Shown here: piece after piece, positions 48,218-57,173 of the stretch
Position numbering within the stretch: the stretch's first letter is position 1
How the letters are laid out: each line of letters opens with the position of its first letter
Assembly (NCBI RefSeq): GCF_900239975.1
Contig: NZ_LS992154.1
Span: 1,054,001 to 1,118,000, forward strand
Source of the DNA: Chlamydia poikilotherma
GTDB taxonomy: Bacteria > Chlamydiota > Chlamydiia > Chlamydiales > Chlamydiaceae
Direction of reading: 5' to 3'
DNA: 64,000 nt
Translations under genes and position numbers: made by a program
Notes under the pieces: model-generated
The model's database searches: none
What the model was told of the DNA's origin: nothing
The model's input: only the letters and a program-made list of their open reading frames with translations

Positions 48218-50037
48218 AACAAACTTTTACCAAACGCATTTTGCTGTTCCTTTTTTTGGTAATTCCGATTCCTCTAATTTTGAATCTGGTAGTTCTATCA
48301 TTATTTTCTTTTTCAGCAGCAAAAAATAATCTCATGGAAAATCTCCATACCCATGCGACAAACTTTAGCTTAGAATTTGAAAAGAAACTCACCATTCACA
48401 AAATCTTCCTCAAACGTCTAGCAAATACTTTAGCGCTTAAAGCCTACGCATCATCATCAGAGGATTTCTACTCTCAAGCTTATGATGAGATGTTCGCCCT
48501 ATCCGATATGGATTTCTCCCTCTGTTTAATCCCTCTTCTTAATGGAAACATAAAAACAAAAAATCCTCATGATCCATTTATTCACTATTTAAAAAGTCAT
48601 CCTGAAATAAAAAAGAAGCTCAGCATGTCTGCAGGAAAGGCATGTATCATTACTATCTCTTCAGAGGCTTCCTCGAATTTTCCTAAAAACTATCTGGTGA
48701 TTACTGAAGATATTGAAGTATGGAACTCACCAACAAGTTCAGGATTGCTTGTCAGTTTTTATCCCATGGATTTCTTACAAAGAGATTTATTTAAATCTCT
48801 GCATTTAAAAAATGAAGATATCTGTCTATTAAACAAATATGGAGAAGTCCTCTTCGCTTCAAATTCTCAATTCTCTTCAGAAGTATTTTCCGTAGATATT
48901 CCCGACCTTCCTAAAATTACTGCCAGGAAACAAGCTATCCCCGTTGAAATAGCTCCAAAAATACTGCAAGAACACAGTCTCATAAGCGTAAAAATAAACA
49001 ATAAAAAATATCTAGGCATTGTTTTAAATAAACTGCCTATTCAGGGAACCTATACCCTATCTATCATTCCACTTTCTTGGTTTATCACTAAGGCCATCCG
49101 TCTTCCTTTGAATGTAATTTTCTTCTACTCTTTGGCCTTTATCCTAATGGGGTGGATACTCACGAAAATCAATAAACGGTTAAATCAGCCGATTCAAGAA
49201 CTTACAATATGTATGGAAGCCGCGTGGAGAGGAAATCATAATATCCGTTATGAACCTCAACCTTATGGATATGAAATTAATGAATTAGGAAATATCTTTA
49301 ACTGCACATTACTATTACTGCTCAATTCAAGAGAAAAAGCAGAAATTGAACATACCTCTGGAGATAAGCTCCAAAAAGAATTGGCTATTCTTGCCTCCCT
49401 ACAACAAACACTACTTAGCCCTACTTTCCCAGAATTTCCTAATGTCTCTTTTATATCCAAACACCTTCAAGGTATTCAGCTATCAGGCCATTTTTATGGA
49501 TGGAAAGCCTCCATCCCTGAAAAGAATCTCATTGGCGTTGTAGGCCTTGCTGGAGATATAGGACTTCCATCCTATCTTTATGCTCTATCTGCACGAAGTT
49601 TATTCCTTGCTTATGCAAATCTTTCCTCTTCTTTAGAGAAAATAAGCTCTAATACTTTCGATGCCTTTGGGAAAACCACAGAGGGTGATGAAGCGACAGT
49701 CTCCATGACCTTTATTCGCTACTGTTCAATAGATACTACTTTGTCCATTCTATCAGTAGGAGAGGCGCCTCCTATAACCTTTTTAAAAAGGCAGGAAACA
49801 TTTTTCCGTCTTACCTCGCCCACTAAGCAAAAAATAGAACCCGGGGATATTCTTGTCTGTATTACAGGGAATTATGAACTGACTGAATATCTCATGCGTC
49901 TACCTATTGAAGAGCTCATTAAAGATCCTTTAGCACCCCTAAATTCAGAAAATTTCATAGAGACTCTTACAGAAATGCTGAATAAAGAAACGCAATCACA
50001 AATAGATGGAACTTTAAGTTTCCTGTCTTTCAGTTGA
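48214..50037 (+). CDS. RsbU paralogue with degenerate phosphatase domain (CT589-like)
   Basis: A 607-residue protein with the same layout as its upstream neighbour: N-terminal TM (about 9-33), extracytoplasmic domain, second TM (near 292-316, VIFFYSLAFILMGWILTK), HAMP-like linker and a C-terminal domain aligned with PP2C. The metal-binding motifs are lost: LSGHFYG replaces GGDFFD, GLAGDIG replaces DASGKG, TGNYELTEY replaces SDGITEA and no HDD motif is found at the end. It therefore cannot be a classical metal-dependent phosphatase and may act as a pseudophosphatase that binds substrate or forms a heterodimer. The start overlaps the rsbU stop by four nt, so the two are coupled. Confidence 0.88.
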   Translation: MKQTFTKRILLFLFLVIPIPLILNLVVLSLFSFSAAKNNLMENLHTHATNFSLEFEKKLTIHKIFLKRLANTLALKAYASSSEDFYSQAYDEMFALSDMDFSLCLIPLLNGNIKTKNPHDPFIHYLKSHPEIKKKLSMSAGKACIITISSEASSNFPKNYLVITEDIEVWNSPTSSGLLVSFYPMDFLQRDLFKSLHLKNEDICLLNKYGEVLFASNSQFSSEVFSVDIPDLPKITARKQAIPVEIAPKILQEHSLISVKINNKKYLGIVLNKLPIQGTYTLSIIPLSWFITKAIRLPLNVIFFYSLAFILMGWILTKINKRLNQPIQELTICMEAAWRGNHNIRYEPQPYGYEINELGNIFNCTLLLLLNSREKAEIEHTSGDKLQKELAILASLQQTLLSPTFPEFPNVSFISKHLQGIQLSGHFYGWKASIPEKNLIGVVGLAGDIGLPSYLYALSARSLFLAYANLSSSLEKISSNTFDAFGKTTEGDEATVSMTFIRYCSIDTTLSILSVGEAPPITFLKRQETFFRLTSPTKQKIEPGDILVCITGNYELTEYLMRLPIEELIKDPLAPLNSENFIETLTEMLNKETQSQIDGTLSFLSFS

Positions 50038-50334
50038 GTGGAGATTTTGAATCGTTATACTTTCACTACCAGGTTCTGAAAGCAATTTAGGCTCCTTCCC
50101 CAACCATAACAATAGTGCTGAAATTACAAGGGCAATAACACCAACGATGGTGATGCCGGAGATAACAGTTACAAAGATTGGTGAAGTTACTGCTAAACTG
50201 ATCAAAACTAAAGCTGCTCCAACAATGACAAAAACTATGAAGATTTTATTAATTTTTGATAATTTTGACTGGTGAGTCTGCACAAATTGCATAACTGTAG
50301 GACAGTAAGGTTTTAGATGTCCCTGTATACTCAC
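50014..50334 (-). CDS. Small Inc-like bilobed hydrophobic protein
   Basis: A 106-residue protein with two adjacent hydrophobic helices, about 31-49 and 52-78, split by a short TSP turn, and hydrophilic N- and C-terminal tails (1-30 and 79-106). This bilobed hydrophobic hairpin is the hallmark of chlamydial Inc proteins. Its 3' end overlaps the end of the degenerate phosphatase gene by 24 nt, on the opposite strand. I know of no C. trachomatis counterpart at this position. Inclusion membrane localisation is inferred only. Confidence 0.75.
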   Translation of the reverse strand: MSIQGHLKPYCPTVMQFVQTHQSKLSKINKIFIVFVIVGAALVLISLAVTSPIFVTVISGITIVGVIALVISALLLWLGKEPKLLSEPGSESITIQNLHSTERQET

Positions 50335-50605
50335 TTAATACTCATTAGTTTAAAAATAAAACGAAACATGTTATCCATTAACGTCTTTTCTTACAAAATG
50401 ATAAAAACTTCCTAACAGTGGTTCTTGAGGGTTTTTTTGTACTTTTCGTTACAGTATACTCATCCTATTCATTCTATGAACACAAATAATCTTCTCTTAT
50501 TAAAATAACTTTTCTTGAGTTTTCCTTCAGGGAATCGTTTGCTGACAGAAACGAGGAATTCATGATAAGAAATAGGAAAAGTGCAAAGTTTTCTCTGTAT
50601 TTCCT
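50335..50605. other. Divergent intergenic region before the 962-residue gene
   Basis: 271 nt between the Inc-like gene start and the CT590-like gene. It contains TATACT near 50454-50461, a possible -10, with only a T-tract as -35. A 26-codon ORF starts at ATG 50562, preceded by GAGG, and ends at 50642, overlapping the main start. No RNA gene was recognised. Confidence 0.45.
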
Positions 50606-53494
50606 ATGTCACGACTGGATTTTTTTGTTTTTGATTCACTAGTTCTTAAGCAAAAGCATAATGAATTAGAAGAGATCTTCTGCTCAGAAGATAATGATCT
50701 ATTTCGCACTTATCAGACGACTTCCCTACAATCACCCCTAGCAGCGAAAAATCTCACTATAGCAAGAAATGCAGCACGTTATATTCTCGCAGAAAATGGG
50801 GAGATCGATATAGCTAAAGTCGTAAAAGCTATAGAACATCTAACAAAATGTCTCTATCCTCTAGGTCCTCATAGACATAATGAAGCTAAGCCTAGAGAAC
50901 ATCTGCTAAAAATGCTTCAAGCTATCAAACAAGAATCTGAGATTAAAGAAAGAATCAGAAAGCTTTTTGTTCCCTCTTATAAGAGCATTCAAGAGCTCAT
51001 TCGCAATACTTTAGCTTTACCTCCTGAGATTGCTTTAACACCTATTCATGCACGTCAAGCAGCTCTCACCGCAATGTTTTGTTATCTACGTCAAGATGTT
51101 GGCTCATGCTTTGCAACTGCTTTTGCTATTGTCATTCACCAAGAATATCCTACATTATTTATAAAAGATATTGATGATCTACTAACCTCCGGCAAACTTA
51201 CAAGAATCATAGGCACAAGAGAAGTCTCCGTACCTATAAATCTATCAGGATGTATTGGAGAATTGTTTAAGCCATTAAGAATATTAGATTTATATCCCGA
51301 TCCTATAGCAAAACTTTCAGCATCTCCAGGTTTACAACGCGCATTCGAAGCTGCTGGCATCGTGGATACTTTGGATGATCCTCAAGTTCGTGTTCAGCAA
51401 TTTTTGGCTCATGAATATCTTCTAAATAAACTACAGCATGTCGATGATATCATAACAACTAATGAAGTCATTCAAAGCACGTTGTTACACCATTATCAAA
51501 TTACCGCGAGCTCCGTACGCTCCATCTTATTTCAAGAAGGCTTCTACAGTAAAGAGCAAGTCTTGTCTATTGAGAATTCTCATAGGCTTTCGCAAACACA
51601 AAGAATCTACAGTTATCTCAATGCATACGAACAAGCTAAATCTGCCTTTATCGGTGATACGCAAAATCCCCTATTAAAATCCTGGGAATATACATTAGCA
51701 ACCCTTGCCGATTCTAACGATTCATCAACACTAAATCATATTCGTGTAGCTCTAGGATGGCATCATGATGATCCTGATAGCCTAGCCCATATTATCCAAA
51801 CGTTTGTAGAAGAAGAAGTTGATAATGCTCGTGATCTTATACAACAATGTGAGCAGACCTATAACGAAGCACATGCTCAGCTTGAATACATAGAAAGTCG
51901 CATGAGAAATCCGTTAAACGAACAGGACAATAAAATCTTGCTCATGGATCATTTGCGTTTTCGTCAAGAGCTCAACAAAGCTCTTTATGATTGGGATACC
52001 GCTCAAGAAAAAGCAAAAAAACTCTTCGCTCTTCCTAATTTCTTACTCTCCTTTTACACAAAAATCATTCCACAATATTTCCGTAGTTCTTACGATGCCT
52101 TCATCCAAGAATTTTCTCATCTTTACGCAGATTCTCCAGCAGGATTTCGTATCCTTTTTACTCATGGAAGAAGTCATCCAAACACATGGTCTGCGATCTA
52201 TTCGATTAATGAATTCATCAGTTCTTTATCAGAATTCTTTTCCTCAACAGAAGTAGAGCTATTAGGAAAACATGGAGTTTTAGGATTAGAGAAAGAAACT
52301 TCAGCTCTTATCCATCGTATTATTTCTTCCCTACATAAAAACTCTTTCCAAGAAGCTGCAATAACACGCATTCTTCAAGGATATAACCTTCCTGTACCCC
52401 AACCTGTTCTTAATAATTTAGACAAGATTTCTCATACGCCTTGGGTTTATGTTTCTGGAGGAACAGTAGAAACTTTATTGAAAGATTACTTCGAAAATTC
52501 TGAAGAACTTACACACATCGAAAAACATCCTGAAAATGCTCATGAGTTAGCAGCTTTCTTCTCAGATGCTTTAAAAGATCTACCCTCAGCGATAAAAAGC
52601 TATTTAGAAGATGGCTCACATTCATTAATAGCTTCATCTCCAACACATGTATTTTCCATAATTGCAGGATCGCCTCTATTCCTTGAAGCATGGAATAACG
52701 ACTGGTATAGCTATACCTGGTTACGTGATGTTTGGGTAAAAAATCATCAAGATTTCCTAGCTGATACAGTATTAAATCAACAGGGAATCTACACATTTAT
52801 AGAAAGATTCTGCACAAAATATAGTCTGGAAAAGTTTACTTATGATTTTCATGATTTCTGCTCTGACCACTCTTTATTACTTCCCGAACTCTATGAAAAA
52901 GCGTCGCGATTTTTACAAGAAACTCTACCAAGATCAAAAAATATCTTCCTCTTATATCAAAGACGCTTAGCTCATCAAATTGTCCAAGATATTCCCTATA
53001 CTTCTGATCAACAACTTCCAGAAGTTTTAGATAGTGTTTGCTCTTATTTAGGAATTTCCTCACGAATTACTTATGAAAAGTTCAATAAACTCATAGAACA
53101 ATTTATTCCCAGTTTCTCCTTATTATCGTCAGGAGAAATTCGTCATCTTTTTAAAGGATTGATGATGGAAAGCTATCAGCAGTTGTACTTTGAAGAGGAC
53201 ATCTTTTTAAGATTAGCAACAGCTATGCGCCATCATAATCTCGCCTATCCAGCTCCTCTACTCTTTGGAGATAGTAATTGGGCATACAGCTATTTCGGAT
53301 TTATTCTTCATCCAGGAACTCAAGAAATCGATCTCTGGCAATTTAACTATGCCGGTTTGCAAGGATATCCATTGGAAAACATAGACAAATTGCTTTCTGT
53401 TTCAAGACCTTGGACTCTCTATGCAAATCCTATAGACTATGGCATGCCACCTCCTCCAGGATATCGTAGTCATATGCCTAAAGGATTTTTCTAA
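50606..53494 (+). CDS. Large soluble protein of unknown function (CT590-like)
   Basis: A 962-residue protein without signal peptide or membrane segment and unlike any family I recognise. It is rich in Leu, Glu, Gln and His, and mainly helical (for example HAQLEYIESRMRNPLNEQDN). The segment RQDVGSCFATAFA, with Q163 and C168, resembles the Gln and nucleophilic Cys segment of papain-fold proteases; His and Asn residues occur near the C-terminus (H876, H877, N891), but their order and spacing do not prove a protease. The end is unusually Pro-rich (MPPPPGYRSHMPKGFF). Its start lacks a ribosome-binding site. It converges with and overlaps sdhB by 4 nt. Confidence 0.85.
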   Translation: MSRLDFFVFDSLVLKQKHNELEEIFCSEDNDLFRTYQTTSLQSPLAAKNLTIARNAARYILAENGEIDIAKVVKAIEHLTKCLYPLGPHRHNEAKPREHLLKMLQAIKQESEIKERIRKLFVPSYKSIQELIRNTLALPPEIALTPIHARQAALTAMFCYLRQDVGSCFATAFAIVIHQEYPTLFIKDIDDLLTSGKLTRIIGTREVSVPINLSGCIGELFKPLRILDLYPDPIAKLSASPGLQRAFEAAGIVDTLDDPQVRVQQFLAHEYLLNKLQHVDDIITTNEVIQSTLLHHYQITASSVRSILFQEGFYSKEQVLSIENSHRLSQTQRIYSYLNAYEQAKSAFIGDTQNPLLKSWEYTLATLADSNDSSTLNHIRVALGWHHDDPDSLAHIIQTFVEEEVDNARDLIQQCEQTYNEAHAQLEYIESRMRNPLNEQDNKILLMDHLRFRQELNKALYDWDTAQEKAKKLFALPNFLLSFYTKIIPQYFRSSYDAFIQEFSHLYADSPAGFRILFTHGRSHPNTWSAIYSINEFISSLSEFFSSTEVELLGKHGVLGLEKETSALIHRIISSLHKNSFQEAAITRILQGYNLPVPQPVLNNLDKISHTPWVYVSGGTVETLLKDYFENSEELTHIEKHPENAHELAAFFSDALKDLPSAIKSYLEDGSHSLIASSPTHVFSIIAGSPLFLEAWNNDWYSYTWLRDVWVKNHQDFLADTVLNQQGIYTFIERFCTKYSLEKFTYDFHDFCSDHSLLLPELYEKASRFLQETLPRSKNIFLLYQRRLAHQIVQDIPYTSDQQLPEVLDSVCSYLGISSRITYEKFNKLIEQFIPSFSLLSSGEIRHLFKGLMMESYQQLYFEEDIFLRLATAMRHHNLAYPAPLLFGDSNWAYSYFGFILHPGTQEIDLWQFNYAGLQGYPLENIDKLLSVSRPWTLYANPIDYGMPPPPGYRSHMPKGFF

Positions 53495-54282
53495 TCCTCA
53501 TCATTATCTTTTTTCTTCCTTTGGAAAATCAAACGAAATAAAGATTTTAAAGAATATTTGGAAATTTCTCTTCCCATTGCAGAAATACTTTCTGTTAAGG
53601 GAAGCTTTTTAGGGCATACACGCACGCAGTTGTGTGCTTGTCCACAACCTTCTATACCTTTCTTTCCCATAAGGCTGCGTAAACGTTTTTTAGACTGCTT
53701 ATCTCCAGGATACGTATTAAACAAACGTGCCTGAGCAATAGCTGCTGGTCCAATAAAATCATTATGCTCATTAATTTGAGGACAAGCTTCCGTACAACAT
53801 CCACATGTCATACACATAGATAAGGCATACATTAGCTCTTGCTGTTCTTGTGATACCTTCACACCACAATTTTCTCCATCGGTATCGGCAGCTACCCAAC
53901 CTTGAATCTTTTGTAAATTATCAAACATAATCGAACGATCAACAATAAGATCACGAATTAATGGAAACTTCGTTAACGGAGCTAAAACAATTTCTCGAGA
54001 TCCTGTTTCTTTTATGTACTCTTCTATAAGTGCAGTGCATGCCTGACGAGGCGTACCATTTACCAATAATGAACAAGAACCACAAACTTCTTCTAAACAT
54101 CCTTGTTCCCATACAACAGGATTCACCGTCTCCCCCAGGATATTTACAGGACGTTTTTCGATTTCCATAAGAGCACTAATTACATTCTCTCCTGGATGTA
54201 ACAGCAATTCAAAACTTTCCCAATATTGTTTTCCTGGGGTTCCCCGATAGATTTTCAATATAAAAGTTTCAGGAGTATCCAT
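53491..54282 (-). CDS. sdhB: Succinate dehydrogenase iron-sulphur subunit
   Basis: Electron-transfer subunit of complex II. The 263 residues hold the [2Fe-2S] motif CLEEVCGSC plus the distant Cys of PRQAC, the [4Fe-4S] motif CMTCGCCTEACP, and CGQAHNCVRVCP for the remaining cluster. It is the last gene of the sdhC-sdhA-sdhB operon, starting 14 nt after sdhA, and its stop overlaps the convergent 962-residue gene. Order C-A-B and the single membrane subunit match the Gram-positive/epsilon-type complex II using menaquinone-like electron carriers. Confidence 0.95.
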   Translation of the reverse strand: MDTPETFILKIYRGTPGKQYWESFELLLHPGENVISALMEIEKRPVNILGETVNPVVWEQGCLEEVCGSCSLLVNGTPRQACTALIEEYIKETGSREIVLAPLTKFPLIRDLIVDRSIMFDNLQKIQGWVAADTDGENCGVKVSQEQQELMYALSMCMTCGCCTEACPQINEHNDFIGPAAIAQARLFNTYPGDKQSKKRLRSLMGKKGIEGCGQAHNCVRVCPKKLPLTESISAMGREISKYSLKSLFRLIFQRKKKDNDED

Positions 54283-54296
54283 AGTCCTCTCTTTAT

Positions 54297-56180
54297 TTAT
54301 ATGGGCAAACGAATGATTTCAGGAACGTTGGCAAACTCGATTTTCCCTGTCGAAGATTTTGTATAATCTCGTAATGTAGGTTGCACGTGACGCGTATCTA
54401 CCGGTTTGTAAGTAATCTCAGGTTCTTCAGGAGAATATGATGCTAATGTTGTCTTTAGCCAATGGACATCATCACGCTTAGGGAATTCTTCTTTATAATG
54501 AGAACCTCGGAATTCATCTCGCAATAGCGCTCCTTTTGTAATCGCTAATGCTAGCTCTATCATAGGGCCCATCTGACGGACAAAATGGAACGTCTTATTG
54601 GCAAACTGTGAAGAATCATGTACAGAAACTTTTTGGAGTCTCTCTCTAAATATTTTCAACTGTTCTAGAGTATCTCTTAAATCTTTGTTATTGCGTTTCA
54701 CAGTAACATTTCCAACCATGACTTTGGCGATCTCTTCATGTAAAACAAAGATATTCTCTCCCCCACTTCTTGAAAGTAAAAGAACATTTTCTTCCTTCTC
54801 TTGCTGAAGAGCGTCAGTAAAATCCGTAGAATTTGTTGGACAAGAGCCAAAAGCAGTTATGAAACGTGCTGCCTCTTCTCCAGCAACAAGTCCTGCATAT
54901 AAACAAGATAATAATGAATTCGCTCCTAAACGATTCGCTCCATGATATTGGAAATCAGATTCCCCACAGTTGAAACATCCTGGAATATTTGTCATTTGAC
55001 GATAACGACTATCGCGATCGGAATCATCCGCAGCAGGCCAATCTACCCAAGCACCACCCATGGAATAGTGCACGGCTGGGAAAATTCTCATCGGGACTTT
55101 ATCAGGATCTTCTCCAGTAAATTTCCTATAGATATCTAAAACGACTTCTAGCTTATGTCGTGTGGAGGCTGGTAGATGAGTAACATCTAAAAAGACTTCC
55201 ATACGTCCATCAATTCCTAACCCTGCTTCACATACCTGTAAGATAGCTCGAGCACCTACATCACGGCTAACTAAATTTCCATAAGCAGGATACATTTCTT
55301 CTAAGAAATACCAAGGTTTTCCTGTTTCTCCACACGGACGTTGCGAACCATCAGGAAAAGTAATTGTCTTTGAGGCATCTCCAGGAACCCAAACGCGTCC
55401 ACCTTCGCCACGAACAGATTCAGATATTAACCGTAGCTTATCAATACCAGGAATTGCTGTAGGGTGAATTTGAATAAACTCTGGATTTGCATAGGTCATT
55501 CCCTGTAAGAATAATCGTCCATTTGCTGCTCCTGTACAAAATGTCGAGTTTGTAGACATTTTGAAAATAACTCCTGGACCGCCTGTAGCAAAAATAACAG
55601 CGTCTCCCTTAAGAACTTCCAGACGATTATTGAATAAATTCATCAATACAATCCCACAGGTTCTGCCAGAACTGTTAGTAATTAATCTTACAAATTCATG
55701 ATTTTCGAATTTGTTAACTTTCCCCTGTCTTTCTCGACGGCGCACCTGTTCGTCTAGGGTATACATAAGCTGCTGTCCCGTAGAGGCTCCACAAAATACT
55801 GTACGATGATATAGAGTCCCTCCAAATCTACGCACATCTAATTCTCCATTAGGAGTGCGATTAAAAGGACATCCAAAATTATCCAACATACGGATAATCC
55901 TGGGTGCTGCCAAACACATTTCTAAAATAGGAGGTTGATCTGCTAGGAAATCACCTCCTTTGATCGTGTCGTATGCATGTATGTAAGGAGAATCTGCTTC
56001 TTCATGTTTAAGATTAAGAGCGGCATTTATTCCTCCCTGAGCACATACAGAATGAGATCTTTTTACTTTTGTCAATGATACAAGATCAACAACGATACCG
56101 TAATCCGCCAATTTCATTGCCGCTGACAACCCTGCTAAACCACCACCGACGACAATAACTCTACAACCCTGTGCTTCCAT
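54297..56180 (-). CDS. sdhA: Succinate dehydrogenase flavoprotein subunit
   Basis: Catalytic FAD subunit that oxidises succinate to fumarate. The 627-residue sequence has the FAD-binding GGGLAGLSAAMKLADYG, the covalent-FAD segment RSHSVCAQGGINAA with its His, substrate-site HPTAIPG, the catalytic Arg region SVRGEGGRVW, and GANRLGANSLLSC. It lies 4 nt after sdhC. Confidence 0.96.
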   Translation of the reverse strand: MEAQGCRVIVVGGGLAGLSAAMKLADYGIVVDLVSLTKVKRSHSVCAQGGINAALNLKHEEADSPYIHAYDTIKGGDFLADQPPILEMCLAAPRIIRMLDNFGCPFNRTPNGELDVRRFGGTLYHRTVFCGASTGQQLMYTLDEQVRRRERQGKVNKFENHEFVRLITNSSGRTCGIVLMNLFNNRLEVLKGDAVIFATGGPGVIFKMSTNSTFCTGAANGRLFLQGMTYANPEFIQIHPTAIPGIDKLRLISESVRGEGGRVWVPGDASKTITFPDGSQRPCGETGKPWYFLEEMYPAYGNLVSRDVGARAILQVCEAGLGIDGRMEVFLDVTHLPASTRHKLEVVLDIYRKFTGEDPDKVPMRIFPAVHYSMGGAWVDWPAADDSDRDSRYRQMTNIPGCFNCGESDFQYHGANRLGANSLLSCLYAGLVAGEEAARFITAFGSCPTNSTDFTDALQQEKEENVLLLSRSGGENIFVLHEEIAKVMVGNVTVKRNNKDLRDTLEQLKIFRERLQKVSVHDSSQFANKTFHFVRQMGPMIELALAITKGALLRDEFRGSHYKEEFPKRDDVHWLKTTLASYSPEEPEITYKPVDTRHVQPTLRDYTKSSTGKIEFANVPEIIRLPI

Positions 56181-56184
56181 AATC

Positions 56185-57078
56185 TTATGCCACGCTATAC
56201 AAATTCCAAATCACACTAATGCCCATGGCAGCGACAACAACCATGGCAAAATAACACAAATTACGTAAAAGAGCCTGAGACCGTAAAGATATAACAACTC
56301 CCCACCGGGAACAAAATGTCCAAAAACCATTAAACCCATGAAATGCAGCAGCCATCACAAGTATAGTATAGAAAATAGCCATCCATAAAGATCCCAAAGA
56401 ATCACGAACAATATACAGAAAAGCCGTCCCTACATTGGGCGTAAGAAGGTATTCCTTATTTTCTGACAATTTAGAAACAGCACTACCTTCAAGATCCTCT
56501 TTATCCAAACGGATAGTTCCCATTTGAGGAGCTGAGAAATTTATAGTGAAAAATCGTTTGGTGCCACGAACTATCGCTGAATAACGAGAGGAATCAACAT
56601 CCACAACATAGTATGTTTGTCCATGCAGCTCTACATGAACAGGATAACGAAGAAAACGAAACTGAACAACGTGAAAAATAAGTCCAAAAAGTAAAATCCA
56701 TGCTGTTCTTCTCTGCCAAGTGTAAGCAATGTTTCTCGCATAAATCAAAGCAGGTTTACTACCGTCAGATTTCCCAGAATTACTCTGGGCGTGGAAAAGA
56801 TAGACTATACCTATAACAGCATGAGTTATAAAGGGTAATGCTAAAAAGGAGATTTCTATAATCTTCAGACCAGGAATCTGATGGAACTTACTCACCAACT
56901 GAACAAATCCCTTTCCCTGATTAAAATAAGAAGAAGCAAGCATATTCGTAAACATATGCTCACAAAGAAACAACGTAAATGCAAATCCCGCTAAAGAATG
57001 AACACAACGTAAAACAAAGCTGGTGTAGTACTTCCATGGCTTCTGAGTCATCTCAGAACATGCTTCCCTTTCATTCAT
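56185..57078 (-). CDS. sdhC: Succinate dehydrogenase cytochrome b membrane subunit, with a large insertion
   Basis: Single membrane anchor subunit (5 TM helices near 20-43, 72-96, 124-143, 229-250, 270-292) that would bind heme b and quinone. Candidate axial His lie in these helices (H28, H41, H87, H136, H247). Residues about 145-228, between helices 3 and 4, form a soluble insert of some 80 residues that I do not see in the roughly 200-residue Bacillus SdhC. This makes it 297 residues long. It is the first gene of the sdhCAB operon, 95 nt after tatD. Confidence 0.9.
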   Translation of the reverse strand: MNEREACSEMTQKPWKYYTSFVLRCVHSLAGFAFTLFLCEHMFTNMLASSYFNQGKGFVQLVSKFHQIPGLKIIEISFLALPFITHAVIGIVYLFHAQSNSGKSDGSKPALIYARNIAYTWQRRTAWILLFGLIFHVVQFRFLRYPVHVELHGQTYYVVDVDSSRYSAIVRGTKRFFTINFSAPQMGTIRLDKEDLEGSAVSKLSENKEYLLTPNVGTAFLYIVRDSLGSLWMAIFYTILVMAAAFHGFNGFWTFCSRWGVVISLRSQALLRNLCYFAMVVVAAMGISVIWNLYSVA

Positions 57079-57173
57079 CGTAAGCCTTTATTTCACAATC
57101 TCTTTTTCTAGCAACCATAAAAGCTTAAATAGAATTATGTGAAGCTATTTTTACTAGCAAATCAGAGATAAGG

